A stretch of DNA of 64,000 bases from Desmodus rotundus (Eukaryota; Chordata; Mammalia; Chiroptera; Phyllostomidae), in contig NC_071393.1 in assembly GCF_022682495.2 (NCBI RefSeq), positions 102,661,010 through 102,725,009 on the forward strand, in the 5' to 3' direction. Every line of letters starts with the position of its first letter. The first letter of the stretch is position 1. Below the pieces are notes generated by a model. It was not told the origin of the DNA. It saw only the letters and a list, made by a program, of their open reading frames with translations, and searched no databases. The translations under genes were made by a program, and so were the position numbers. This document shows, one piece after another, positions 21,306 to 31,578 of the stretch.

Positions 21306-23574
21306 TGGTGCTTACTAAACATCCGAATGAATGAGTGCAAAGGTAGGCGAATTGATGAATGCTCCACGAAGTGACTAGTGCAACACTACACAGCTAGTTT
21401 GCAAACGAGTTGTCTAAAACTCAAACTCCGAAAGTTAAAGAAGATTTAAGGGGGGGCCAGGGGGGCGGTGAGGGGTCTATAGATTATGCATGTAAGTGAA
21501 TGAGACTCAGTTCATAAGACTGTTATCTCTGACATTTCTTGGGATTAGCTATGCTGAGGGAGAGAATGGAAACACTGTTGGGGAGGGAAAAGGAGAATCT
21601 GGGCTTGTGGGATTGTGTTTAGAAGGCAGAGCAAGCCAGGAAGCATAGATGGCGAGTGTTTAGCTGCAGGGAGAGCTGGAGGTATGTTTGTCTTTGGGCA
21701 AAACTTTAAAAGTGGAGTTTTCTTTTGCTTAAAATCAGGCCTACTCAGAGAACGGACTGGGATTGGCCATGACCTGGAAATGCGAAGTCCTGCCTAGCCT
21801 GCTCTGAGCCATCTGGAAGAGTACAGGCTGCAGACGCAGGTCAGAGGGGTTGCTGCTCCTATTTCCAGGCCATGAGCGTGGGTAGACGTGCCCGATGTTC
21901 ACTCTGCTGTGTCTCAGCTGATGATCTGATTCCAGAGAAGAAGGGACAGTGGTGGGGGAGGGGGCCTACAGGCTTGTCCAGGGTCTTCTGCATGTGACCC
22001 ACCAAGGGGATGTACAAGACCTGAGCAATGAGACAGATTTTATTAATCATTTCTCTCTGAATATTGTCACTTTGCACTTAAAAGGACTCCGCCCCTATAG
22101 CTCAGTCACAGTTAATCAAGGTAAAGTGTATATGTTAACAATCATGATTTAAGAAAGGAAAACTCATTTTAGACCATGACTGCAAAGCCGGTAGCCAACA
22201 TAGTCACCTTGAGGAGTTTACTGGAGCCACCTGTAAATTGTTCGCTTCTGGCACATGGTGTTAGGGTCCTCTCTAGGTGCAGCTGGATCTGTCCCGGAGA
22301 CCCGCCTGCCCTGGCACATTCCCAGCTGCAATCTCTCTGGTTCCATCTCAGGCTATTAAGAAGTTGAGGTCACTCTGCCAGGCACGGCCTGTAAATTTCA
22401 AGCTCTCAGCCTAGATGTACACAAAGCAGAGTGTGTGTGTCTCCAGCCTGATTTCCCTGCCACAGGAGGTGAGGGGCTCAAAGGCGGTGGGCTGGTCTTT
22501 TAAAGGCTGGGAGAAATTTATGGCTCAATTTAAAACCACTTGTAGTTTATCAAAGCAAAGGAAATGGCATCACAAGCTTCAGGGTAGGAGCTGATTTTCT
22601 GCAAGAGTGAAAAAGGAGCCTGTTCTTCTGTTCAATCTTCCATGACAGCAGAATCCTTCCCCAAATACCACAAATTTGGCAACAATGGCATCTCTTTTTG
22701 ACATGACCAATGATTAAACAGAATTTATAAATGTCAGGGCTGCCTTTCCAATCCTTGACCGAATGGAGAGGCCAAGAGTCTGTTGGATTGGCTTAGTGGC
22801 AACATGTAGCAGCAGAAATACAGAGCACGGGAGGACCTACACCTGTGGGTTTAGTCTCAAACTTGACCCTTTACCTTCATCGCCCTTGCCAAGACAGCTA
22901 ATTATTCTTAACGAGAGGAGTGAAATAGAAGATCCCTTAGTCAAGCATCCGTTTGTTTTTAATGATGTTTAGGAGCCCAATTTGCAAGCCGCACATATGA
23001 GCACCCTGAGGCATGTTGTTGGTTTCTCTACACATATGGAGGCGCAGGAAGGTGGATGTTGCACATTGTCAGGAACGGAGACCTGGCTAACGTGGCTCAC
23101 ATACACGGGGTTTATTTTGCTCACACGTTGAGAAGTCTGGAGGTAAATAGAGACTGCTCTTAGTGCAACAGCACAGAGCTGTCAGGGTTGGGGTCTCTGT
23201 GATATGCTTGGCTGCTGGAGCTCCAGTCATCACATCTGAACTTCAGGCAGCACAAAGGGCAGAAGGGGGAAAAGGGGCTGTATTGGAAGCCTCAACCAAT
23301 GACGGCTGCTGACATCACATCAGCCACACCTAAATGTCAAAAATAGTACCATGCTAGGTAGATTTTTGGTCTCCAATAACATAAGGAAAAGAGGGGGAGG
23401 ATGGATATTGGGTGGGAAACAAGCAGTTTCTTTCTCAGTTCGCGACCCACGACTCAGCAGTGTGGGAAAATAGGAATCCTTCCTCAAAGATGGATTTACA
23501 CAATCCATCCTTGTGTAAATAGAAGTTGTGTGCAGTCTGTATGTATTTATTACTCGCTCCTCTCGCTCTCTCTT
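21306..23574. other. Mostly single-copy-looking DNA, one possible repeat
   Basis: A G-rich patch with several G runs at 21450-21475 could form a quadruplex. The 22590-22740 part is balanced in composition and could be conserved non-coding DNA; it contains an 18-bp word (22647-22664) found again inside an old L1 at 24399. At about 23105-23330 the words TTTATTTTGCTCACACGTTG and GGAGCTCCAGTCATCACATC suggest an old antisense interspersed repeat that I cannot name. No gene is recognised. Confidence 0.45.
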
Positions 23575-23702
23575 TAGATTATTTATCTATAAAGCCCCTC
23601 GCTCTCCTAAGGTCAGGGGACATGTCTAAGTTGCTCACTGATTAGCAAAGCCCTTGGTCCATAGTAGGTACTAAAAAGATATTTATTGAATTATTCAATG
23701 AA
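23575..23702 (+). mobile_element. L2 LINE 3' end
   Basis: TAAGGTCAGGGGACATGTCT, GCCCTTGGTCCATAGTAGGT and a final ATATTTATTGAATTATTCAATGAATTGA-type tail match the last part of L2. Confidence 0.65.
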
Positions 23703-23874
23703 TTGAGACTGAACCGGATGCTGGGTGGTAGAAATACACAGATACTGAGTGAACTATCACTGATATTTTCAATAGTTTTAGGCTGAGAAAAAAATTACTA
23801 GGAAGATATGTCTTCTTTTTTGTTTGTTTAAGGAATTTGACTTTTTAAGATGACGAGAAACCTTTGGAGGATTT

Positions 23875-24705
23875 TATTTTATTTTTTTCTCAAAGCTGAG
23901 AAATAATTCACAAATATAATGTTATATATTTAAAGTGCACAATGCGAGGATTTGATATGCTTACGCACTGTGGAATGATTACCAAGATCAAGACAATTAA
24001 CCCATTCATCACTCCCCATAGTTCCTCTTGTATTGTGTGTGGCGAGAATGCTACAGGTCCACTGTCGCAACTCTGTAGTATACACCAGAGGACCGTATAC
24101 TACAATTACACTAGTGTAGTGTACAATAGTGTAACACGCACTATCGACTGCAGCACAGCCGCCGTGCTGCACACCGGAGCCCGAGAACTTAGTCTTCGTG
24201 TAACCGCGAGTGTGTACCCTTTGACCCACATCTCCCCGTTTTCCTTCCCCTCAGCCCCCTGCAAAAACTGTTCTACCCTCTGTTTCTATAAACTCAGCTT
24301 TTACTCTTTTAGATTCTACACATAAGGGATACCATACAGTATTTGTCTTTTTCCGTCTGGCTTATTTTGCTTAGCTTCATGCCTTCGAGGGCCATGCCAG
24401 CAGAATCCTTCCCCATTGCTGTCACGAATGGCAGGGTTTCCTTCTTTATGGCTCAGTGGTATTTCGCTCTACATATGTACCACATTTGCTTTATCCATTC
24501 ATCCATCAAAGGACATTGAGGTTGTTTCCATAGCTCGGCTATTGCGAATAATGCTGCAGCGAACATAGAAATTCAGATAACTCTTCAAGCTACTGATTTT
24601 ATTGTCTTCAGATATACACCCAGGAGTGAGATTGCTCGATCAAAAGTAGTTCTATTTTTAATTTTTTGAGGACCTGCCATACTGTTGTTCCTACTGGCTG
24701 GACCA
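23875..24705 (-). mobile_element. Old L1 (L1M-type) 3' end, antisense, with odd insert
   Basis: Antisense landmarks are TTCACAAATATAATGTTATA near the 3' end, GGAATGATTACCAAGATCAA, GTACCCTTTGACCCACATCT, GGCTTATTTTGCTTAGCTTC and AATAATGCTGCAGCGAACAT. It ends near the ACCTGCCATACTGTTGTTCC block, the usual ORF2 3' region. Two stretches depart from the family: an about 50-base surplus at 24075-24140 rich in inverted repeats and CpG, and a short extra block at 24398-24417 matching unique DNA at 22645. Confidence 0.85.
24075..24170. repeat. Cluster of three short perfect inverted repeats
   Basis: Three consecutive perfect stems are visible. GTAGTATAC (24075-24083) pairs with GTATACTAC (24095-24103), loop 11. 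TTACACTA (24106-24113) pairs with TAGTGTAA (24127-24134), loop 13. GCAGCAC (24150-24156) pairs with GTGCTGC (24164-24170), loop 7. The first two fall in sequence that the parent L1 family normally lacks. Hairpin formation in the cell is inferred. Confidence 0.8.
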
Positions 24706-24879
24706 AGGATGTATGTTTTCTTTAACGCTTCTGCAAGATGTACTATTCATAGGATGAATAAGAAAGTGAAAACCAAATTTCATAAGTATCCTTTACATTT
24801 CTCCTAAGTGTCTCTTATGCTATAAAACTTCTCCCTTCCTGTTTTATCTAAAGTGAGATTATTGCATCAGACAGCAGTA

Positions 24880-25045
24880 GCAGTTACAATGTCCGTGCAA
24901 GTCGTTCTGGTTTGCAGAATCACCTGGGTAACTGTTTTAAAACACAGACTCCCAGGGGTGTGTCCCAGAGATTTGGATTCTGTAAATCTGGGATGGTGTT
25001 GCAACGCTTATAATTTTACAAAGCGCTCCGGATAATTGTGCTGTG
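24880..25045 (+). mobile_element. MER5A-like hAT relic
   Basis: GGTTTGCAGAATCACCTGGG, TAACTGTTTTAAAACACAGA, CTCCCAGGGGTGTGTCCCAG and GATTTGGATTCTGTAAATCT, then GATGGTGTTGCAACGC and a diverged end, match the MER5A order. It is adjacent to a CpG-enriched patch. Confidence 0.6.
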
Positions 25046-25215
25046 CGGCCAGGTGTAGAAATCCCCGAGGCAGAGTCCTCCCTGCTTTGTAGCACTTCCG
25101 CGACTTCCCTGCAGAACTTCGATAGGAAACTACCGCAGCCTCCTTGTGTACCCCGTTCTGCCAAAGCCCGCGGGCAGGCCCGCACCGGTTCCTTCCGCAT
25201 TCCCGTCCGAGGCTG
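25020..25215. other. Small CpG-enriched patch
   Basis: By eye about 17 CpG occur in about 195 bases, close to the number expected from C and G content, whereas the surrounding DNA is strongly CpG-poor. It is too short for a conventional CpG island. The longest open frame across it (25043-25345) is unrecognised and is opposed by minus-strand frames of similar length. Possible readings are a cryptic unmethylated site, a GC-biased conversion spot, or a degraded first exon or promoter with no visible gene. Confidence 0.5.
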
Positions 25216-25270
25216 CGCCCCATTGCCTGGGGCACAGTGTGGGTGCTCCATAATCATTTGTTACATTGTT
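25205..25270 (+). mobile_element. L2 3' tail fragment
   Basis: GCCTGGGGCACAGTGTGGGT and GCTCCATAATCATTTGTTAC match the L2 terminal consensus with a few changes. Confidence 0.5.
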
Positions 25271-25799
25271 TACACGAATAGAGTATATAATTATTCACCT
25301 CTACAAAGTGCTGCTAAGAAGCACAAAGAAGTTTGCCTTATCTAGTAAGCAACTGGTCTTAACCTAGAATTCAGGGACAGACGCTATGGAAGTGACAGAA
25401 AAAGGGATATCTAAGGAACTTGAGATTCTCAAACAGAACTTTTATTTATTTTTTAAATATGATATATACAAATAATTGTGATGGCATTTACCTGTGGTGA
25501 TTATAAAGTTTATTTTAAACAATGCAATGCAAAGTACTTAGCACAGTGCCAAGGGCAAAATGATCTAACTATAAATGTTGTTGATGATGATAGCAATTAT
25601 AATTATAAGAGAAACTCTTATTAAAGGAAACTTAGAACATAGAAAAATATGGGGAAGAAATTAAAAATTTACCCTTAATCTTGCCAGCAGAATCAATAAT
25701 CTTGTAGTATAATTTCAGGTTTTTTCCCAAGCATCTATATTAATATGATTTTTAAAAATATACAAAGTATGTATTTAAAAGTATATATTATATTAATAT
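25271..25799. other. AT-rich DNA with a MIR-like scrap
   Basis: An AT-rich stretch. AAAGTACTTAGCACAGTGCC at about 25532 resembles a MIR tail. The 25600-25795 part, with TTGCCAGCAGAATCAATAAT and TA-rich runs, may be another old repeat but is not identified. Confidence 0.4.
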
Positions 25800-26102
25800 G
25801 GTTTTGAATGGCCAGTAAGCACATAAGTAGATGCTCAACATCACTAATTATTAGGGAAATTCAGATCAAAACCCTAATGAGATACCACCTTGCACCCATT
25901 AGGAGGACTGTCTAAAAACCAGAAAAATCACAAGCGCTGGGACAATGTGAAAGAATTGGATGCCTTGTGCACTATCGGGGAAAATGTGAAATAGTACATT
26001 CACTGTGGAAAACAGTATGAATGACCATGTGGTCCAGCAATTCTACTTGTGGATGTATGCCCCAAATAATTAAAAACAGGGTCTCAGAAAGATTTTTTTA
26101 TA
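25800..26102 (+). mobile_element. Old L1 ORF2 end, part 1 (split by LTR)
   Basis: GATGCTCAACATCACTAATT, CAGATCAAAACCCTAATGAG, CCATTAGGAGGACTGTCTAA and TGTGGTCCAGCAATTCTACT are the classic ORF2 C-terminal region of an old L1. The same element continues at about 26525 after an inserted MaLR LTR. Coding potential is lost through stops. Confidence 0.85.
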
Positions 26103-26520
26103 CTTTATGGACTGAATTGTGTCCCTTCAAAATTCATATGTTGAACGCCTACTCCTCAATATAAAGGTATTTGGCAGTGGGGCCTCGGGGGGGTGATTAG
26201 GGTTAGATGAGGTCATGGAGTGGGGTCTGCCCGCTGGGGTTAGTACCCTCATAAGAAGAGACACCAGAGAGTTTGCTTGCCTTCTCCCACTTCTCCCCTG
26301 CCCTCCCCTGCCCTCCCCTCCCCTGCCCTCCCCTGCCCTCCCCTGCCCTGCCCTCCCCTCTCCTGCCCTCCCCACAAGAGGACACAGTGAGAAGGACTAA
26401 AACTGGACCAGGCTGGCAGCCCGAACCTGGATTTCCAGCATCCAGAACTGTGAGAAAATAAATTTCTCTGGTGTCACTCAGCCAGTCCATGGTATTTTAT
26501 GGCAGCCCAAGCTAAATAGA
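26103..26520 (+). mobile_element. MaLR LTR inserted in L1, with internal minisatellite
   Basis: Solo LTR of the ERVL-MaLR group (MLT1/MST-like), forward. It starts ATGGACTGAATTGTGTCCCT, continues with AATTCATATGTTGAACGCCT and CTCATAAGAAGAGACACCAG, and ends CAGAACTGTGAGAAAATAAATTTC then GCAGCCCAAGCTAAATAGAC. Between 26284 and 26376 the usual CT-rich stretch has grown into a CCCTG/CCCTCC array. No viral coding region is present. Confidence 0.85.
26284..26376. repeat. CCCTG/CCCTC minisatellite inside the LTR
   Basis: Tandem 5- and 10-base units of CCCTG and CCCTCC fill about 93 bases. The minus strand is purine-only over most of it, so triplex or G-rich structures are possible. Frames across it give Pro/Leu or Gly/Arg repeats and are not genes. 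The unit count probably varies between individuals. Confidence 0.9.
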
Positions 26521-27005
26521 CACAAACCCATGTTTACAGCAGAATAAGCAACCGAGTGTCTATTTATGGATGCTTGGATAAGCAAAATGTGTTATATACA
26601 TACAAAAGAATATTATTCATCTTTCCAAAGGGAGGAAATTCTGACACATGCTACAACATGGCTGAACTTTGGTGATATTATGCCAAGTGAAACAAGCCAG
26701 TCGCCAAAAGACAAAATGCTGCACGATGCCACTTACATGTGGTGATTAGAGTAATCAAAGTCAGGGACACAGAGAGTAGAACGGCAGTTGCCAGGGGCGT
26801 GGGGAGGAAGCAGACGGGGAGTTATGGTTTGGTGTTTAGTGGGTACGGACTTTCAGATTTGCCGGACAAGACGTGTTCTGGAGACGGGTGGCCCTGACAG
26901 TCACACAGCGACTTGAGTGACATCATGGAACTGCGCCCTTAAAAACGCTTACGATGGTAAGTTTTATGCCATGTGCATTTCACCACAATAAAAAATTTGA
27001 AAGAG
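26521..27005 (+). mobile_element. Old L1 3' end, part 2
   Basis: Continues the element at 25800: CCATGTTTACAGCAGAATAA, TACAAAAGAATATTATTCAT, ATGCCAAGTGAAACAAGCCA, GGCAGTTGCCAGGGGCGTGG and TGTGCATTTCACCACAATAA at the 3' end. The ORF2 end and the 3' UTR are both recognisable. Confidence 0.85.
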
Positions 27006-30000
27006 GTATATACGAGTGTGTCTTAAAATATTTTAATATTTTTACTTAAACATATCAAATATTTACCATATATAGTATAAATATAACATTTTATATTATA
27101 CATAATAGAAATTTAAAAGATACTGTTTAGAAGTAAGTATATCCAGCCTGTGTCGAGCAGCACCGTTCCTTGGAATGGCTCCAGTGCCCTTCTCCTTTTC
27201 CCCAGCCTCATGGGTCTAGGGCCTCTTGGCCACGGCTACTTCTTCCTTGGCGTAGAGCTCACTGCCCACCGCTCTGCATAGGTCAGCCTGGGGCGGCAAG
27301 CTCGACACTGTTCTCACAGTGACGAGAATCTGAGTGACGAGGAGCCCAAGCAGTCTGGGCCTGTCGTGCGGCTCTCCCAAGGGCTGGGTCACTTTATTGC
27401 CAACGAGGGGAACTGCTTTGCCCTCAAGCTGTGACCATATTTATTACCAGCCCTCCCTTCTGCTGCCAGTCAGAAAGATGACATGTGGCCATCTCTTAGC
27501 TGCCACATGCTAAGCCTCATCTCACAATGGGCACTTAGTCGGGAGTTATCCTGGGCATTGCAAAGTGACATTGCCGTTTCCTACAAGCCGAGCCCCATGA
27601 ATTACTCCCAGCCAAAGATGAAAATTCACATTGCAACGATCAACAAGCTCTACTACATTTAAGAAACTGGCCAGAGATGCTTAGCCTCTGTCCACAGGTT
27701 TTGTTAATGAATTTGGCAGAGAGGAGTTGCATTCCTAGGCAAAGTATTAGAACACAAAGGACCTGTTTTCCTACGTAATGAATTGCTGAGAAATTATTCA
27801 AAATGTGACTTTAAAAGCCTCTTGCCAGTGAGCAGCTCAATTCTGAGTCATGAATTAGATAATGGGCTTTTCTAAACCCACAGAGGAAAACCCTCTGAGG
27901 ATTTATGTGGGTGGGGAGAGAATGTACAGAGCTGCCACCTTCTTCCAAGTGCTGGGGCACAATGCAGAGGCCCAGGGACCTTGCATACAAGGCCAAGGCC
28001 AACTGAACCACCGGCAAGAGCACTCCCCCAGGCCACCAGCTGCAGGTCTCACCAGGACACAGCAGTCTGATTCCCCCATCCTGCCTCAGGAAACAGAGGT
28101 CTGGGGGCAGAAATGGTCAGGGAACCAGCAAGGCTCCTCCCCCTGCACCATCACCTTCCTACAGAAGTGGTCGCTGCCCCCACTCCTCAAGCCTGAGTCA
28201 GCTAAGAAGGCCTGAGTCTCCCGTGGGACTAAGTGCTACAGCTCCTAGGTGTGTACGGAGGGCGTCTTTGCAGACGACTCCATGGACGCTAAGCTCTACA
28301 TACAGAGTCCCTTTCACAAACAGAGCTCCAAGAATGCAGGAAGTAGTGACGAATCAAGAAAGCCTCACACGGTGACAATAGGATGTCATGATACCCTCTA
28401 ACCAAGCTTTCCTTAAGGTCAAGGGCACTCATGACTTTTTTTTTCCTTCCCCCCCCCCAAATGTTCTCTGGTACCAGGAATACAAACTCTGTTTCTACCC
28501 TCACAGGGAAACTTGCCTTGTTTAGCTTTGATTACCTCTCAGGCTAGCTGCCTGACTTGGCCTGAGTGCGGCTCAGATTTGACTGTGCCTCATGCCTGCT
28601 GCCCACTCTAGCTGTGCGTGCCCTTGGTTCACCAGCTTGGAGTTCTGGCCTGACTCAGAATAATCACTTGGGCATGCGGACAACCTGGATGTGACATCTG
28701 TCAGCCCAATGATGGCCAAGATAATCTGGCAACCCCTACTTTGTCTGATTCCCAAGTGATTCCAAAATCCACTTAGCAGTCTCGTATGACGAGTGGCCAC
28801 AGAAACCATGAAGGGTTTTTTTCTGTAACCTAAGTGTACATGCTGTTTGAGAGAGAGAAAAACGAGGGACATGAGGCTTTTTCCTCTATTGGAGCTAGAA
28901 GGATACAATGGGCGAGAGTGTCCTAAAGTATCGCCATCCCACTATGAATATTTTAAAGAACAGAGTTCCCTTCCTGGATAGTACCGGGCCTGGAGATGTC
29001 ATTGTTCTGGGAGAGAAACCAATGGCTCTTAGCATTCTCTCTTTGCTCCAAAGTTCAGGAAAGTGTAGGCCTAGGAACTCATGTCACTTCCCAGGAACGA
29101 GAAGGTATTATTAACAAGGACTGATTATTAACAGGACTGATATTAACAAGAGTTTTGGTGGATCCTGGAGGTGTGGGCTGCAAGCCAGTTGGCTCTTTCA
29201 GTTCGAACACCACAGCGAGCAGACCAAGTTCACGCGGCCAGATGGCCCAGCCAGCATCCTTCCCATCTGTGGCTGCACTCGTCACCCCTAGTTTTCTGTA
29301 TGGTCACAGTGGGGTGACGAGTGTGTGTTTATGTCATTCCTCCTTTAATTCAGTAAGTCTGCGCTGAGTACAATGCCCTGTATTGTAAAAGGTTCTTCAA
29401 GATATAAAAGTGTAAGTTTACAAAGTAGCCAAGGATGGCCTCAGATTTACCGTTTCCTTTTCATTGTCAGGCTCCCTCAGCTGATTTATCTTTAACCTGA
29501 AAACTCAGCTCCAAGTTTCTCAGCCAGATATTAGCAGTTATACACTCTCAGTCTTCGTGATTGCGCTATTATTACCTTTGTTTCTTAATTTATCCTCGAG
29601 GTTCCCTGCTGAGTGTGAAATTTCTCTTTAAATATTAAACCACTTCTCTGAGGTTTGGAGACTTCACCTCACTTTTGCCAGAATCCGTTCTTGAGGGAAG
29701 AACACTCATCTGTCAGTAATCACCACTGCTGAGTGGAGGGAGGCCTGTCCCACATTTGGACTTGGACATGGTTACCCCTTCACTTGCCTACTGTCTGCTG
29801 CCTTATGCCACTTACCACACCAGGAGCACTTGGCTACTGATGCCATTTGGTCAAGACTGAGAGCACCAGTGGTCGTTGGGATGACTGGCCAACCATCCTT
29901 CTTGGCCCTCCCTTGGCTCTACCACGCCCTGGCCTCCCATCTCTGCCTGGCTCACACTGAGATCCCCGCATGAAAGGAGCTGAGGCTTCTGGGATATAAA

Positions 30001-30409
30001 AATCTATGATAGACAAACTCTACCATCATTTTATGCTAGTTTTTTTTTCCCCATATGGATAGCACCCAAGTATCACAGTCTCTCAAAGCACTTCACTCTA
30101 ACTCATTATCTCCCAGAGCTTTTAAAACTAACCATCCTATCTGTTTAGAGCAGAGAATTTTAAAGTCCTGATTTCTATACAACTTTGACCTTCTCAATTA
30201 TGTACCTCTAGGTTGAAAATCCAGAAGAAGTTTAGAAAAGAAGTTAGAGTGAGAAGCCTGTGTAAAGAGTAAGTGTTAGCTGTACTACAGCTCACTTAGT
30301 GGGAAAGTGTAATTAGCTGTAAAATAGTAAGCTGAACAAGATGAGACCTAGAAAGCATGCAAAGGTGTTAAAAGTAACACATCATTTGTCCTTCCTACTT
30401 TTAAAATTC
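27006..30409. other. Long single-copy-looking stretch, no gene recognised
   Basis: About 3.4 kb with no named repeat that I trust. It opens with a very AT-rich part (27020-27125). The parts at 27470-27660 and 27700-27870 have the even composition often seen in conserved non-coding DNA. A C/T run lies at about 28437-28460. A short tandem echo of ATTAACAAGGACTGAT occupies about 29106-29150. The longest frame (27862-28215, 117 codons) shows no family signature. Confidence 0.5.
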
Positions 30410-30612
30410 CTTTCTTTAAAGATTTTATTTATTTTTAGAGAAAGGGGAAGGGAGGGAGGAAGGGAGGGAGAAAGGGAGAGAGAAAAACACCAGTGTGTGG
30501 TTGCCCCTCATGCATTCCCACCCAGGCATGTGCTCTGACTGGGAATCAAACCTGTGACCCTTTGGTTTGCAGCCCATGCTGCATCTGCTGAGCTACACCA
30601 GCCAAGGCCTAT
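30410..30612 (-). mobile_element. VES SINE, antisense
   Basis: On the minus strand this is a bat VES element. The plus strand shows the A/T tail as TTTAAAGATTTTATTT, a GGGAGGGA-rich middle, CCCAGGCATGTGCTCTGACT, the antisense B-box GGAATCAAACCTGTGACCC, and AGCTACACCAGCCAAGG at the head. TTTTAAAATTC occurs on both sides (30399-30409 and 30613-30623), an 11-bp target duplication. It belongs to the type with the GCATGTGCTCTGACT block, unlike the copy at 6638. Confidence 0.92.
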
Positions 30613-31352
30613 TTTTAAAATTCTTAAGTTGCCCTGTAGTAGATGCCTGTTGTCTTTTCTTGCTAAGTATGTTCTTTTCTGGTGCTAAAATCCCTCTTCT
30701 TTATACCATTCACTTTTCATGCTCTGTACATGCAGTAGCCCTGGCTTCCGGGGTGGCATGTGGACCAGGCCTTGCTAATCAGAACACTCCACTCCCCCAG
30801 ACATGGGATTAGTTCAGGGGTGAGAGCACGTCTTAAGACAGACAAATCAAAAGTAGCCCATTTGAGGGTAGTAAATGATAACGTTACAGGTTAAGGAAAC
30901 CTTTAATTTTTGAGAATAGTTTTGTCCACCCTGCAGACAAATCCTGTCACTGCAGAGGAGAACATGGCCTTAGAATGTGATGGAACAGATTTCTGATGAC
31001 CCCACTGACCCAGCCATGCCTGAAGCCAAGCAGATCCATGGTCTGTGGACTATTCGGTGGCACAGACACGTAAGTAATGCTTTACGTTAGCTTAAATTAA
31101 ATTTCTCATTTTGAATCAAAACATTTTGAGAAGTCTCTGCCTTACCTTTAGGATGATGGGGATTTAGCCTGGGATACAGACAAACTCATGAGGGCGTCAG
31201 TGCTGGGCGCCAACAGTCAATAAGGGAGAGACCACACTGTGGTTAAGATACGCACATGGCACTTTCACAGCACAAATAGAGCCTGGCTTTTAGAAGTATT
31301 TCTTCTCCGTCATAGGGAGTTCGATGTTTGTAAAGAAAAGATTTATTTTATT
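30613..31352. other. Probable old LTR-like repeat and unique DNA
   Basis: Between about 30715 and 31075 the words GGCATGTGGACCAGGCCTTG, CTAATCAGAACACTCCACTC, AGTTCAGGGGTGAGAGCACG and CCAGCCATGCCTGAAGCCAA suggest an old mammalian LTR-like repeat in forward orientation, possibly the same class as the minus-strand block at 56320. The rest looks unique. No coding exon is seen. Confidence 0.35.
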
Positions 31353-31561
31353 GCCCTGACTGGTGTGGCTTGGTTGGTTGGGCATCGTCCTGCAAAGTGA
31401 AAGGTCTCCAGTTTGATTCCCAGTCAGGGCACATGCCTGGGCTGCAGGCTTGGTCCTGGGTGGGGTGTGAACAAGAGGCAACTGATCGATGTTTCTCTCC
31501 TTGTCTTTCTCCCTCCCTCCCTTCCCCTCTCTCTAAAAATAAATAAATAAAATCTTTAAAA
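31353..31561 (+). mobile_element. VES SINE with 17-bp target duplication
   Basis: The head is GCCCTGACTGGTGTGGCTTG, the B-box region TTTGATTCCCAGTCAGGGCA, then CATGCCTGGGCTGCAGGCTT, the AACTGATCGATGTTTCTCTC block, a CT-rich tract and an A-rich tail. AAAAGATTTATTTTATT (31336-31352) precedes it and AAAAGATTTATTTAATT (31562-31578) follows it, matching at 16 of 17 positions. It inserted by LINE-driven target priming at an A/T-rich site. Confidence 0.95.
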
Positions 31562-31578
31562 AAAAGATTTATTTAATT

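Noticed and set aside
26203..26490. Gly/Arg-rich minus-strand frame
   Set aside because: It is the CCCTG/CCCTCC minisatellite read on the other strand.
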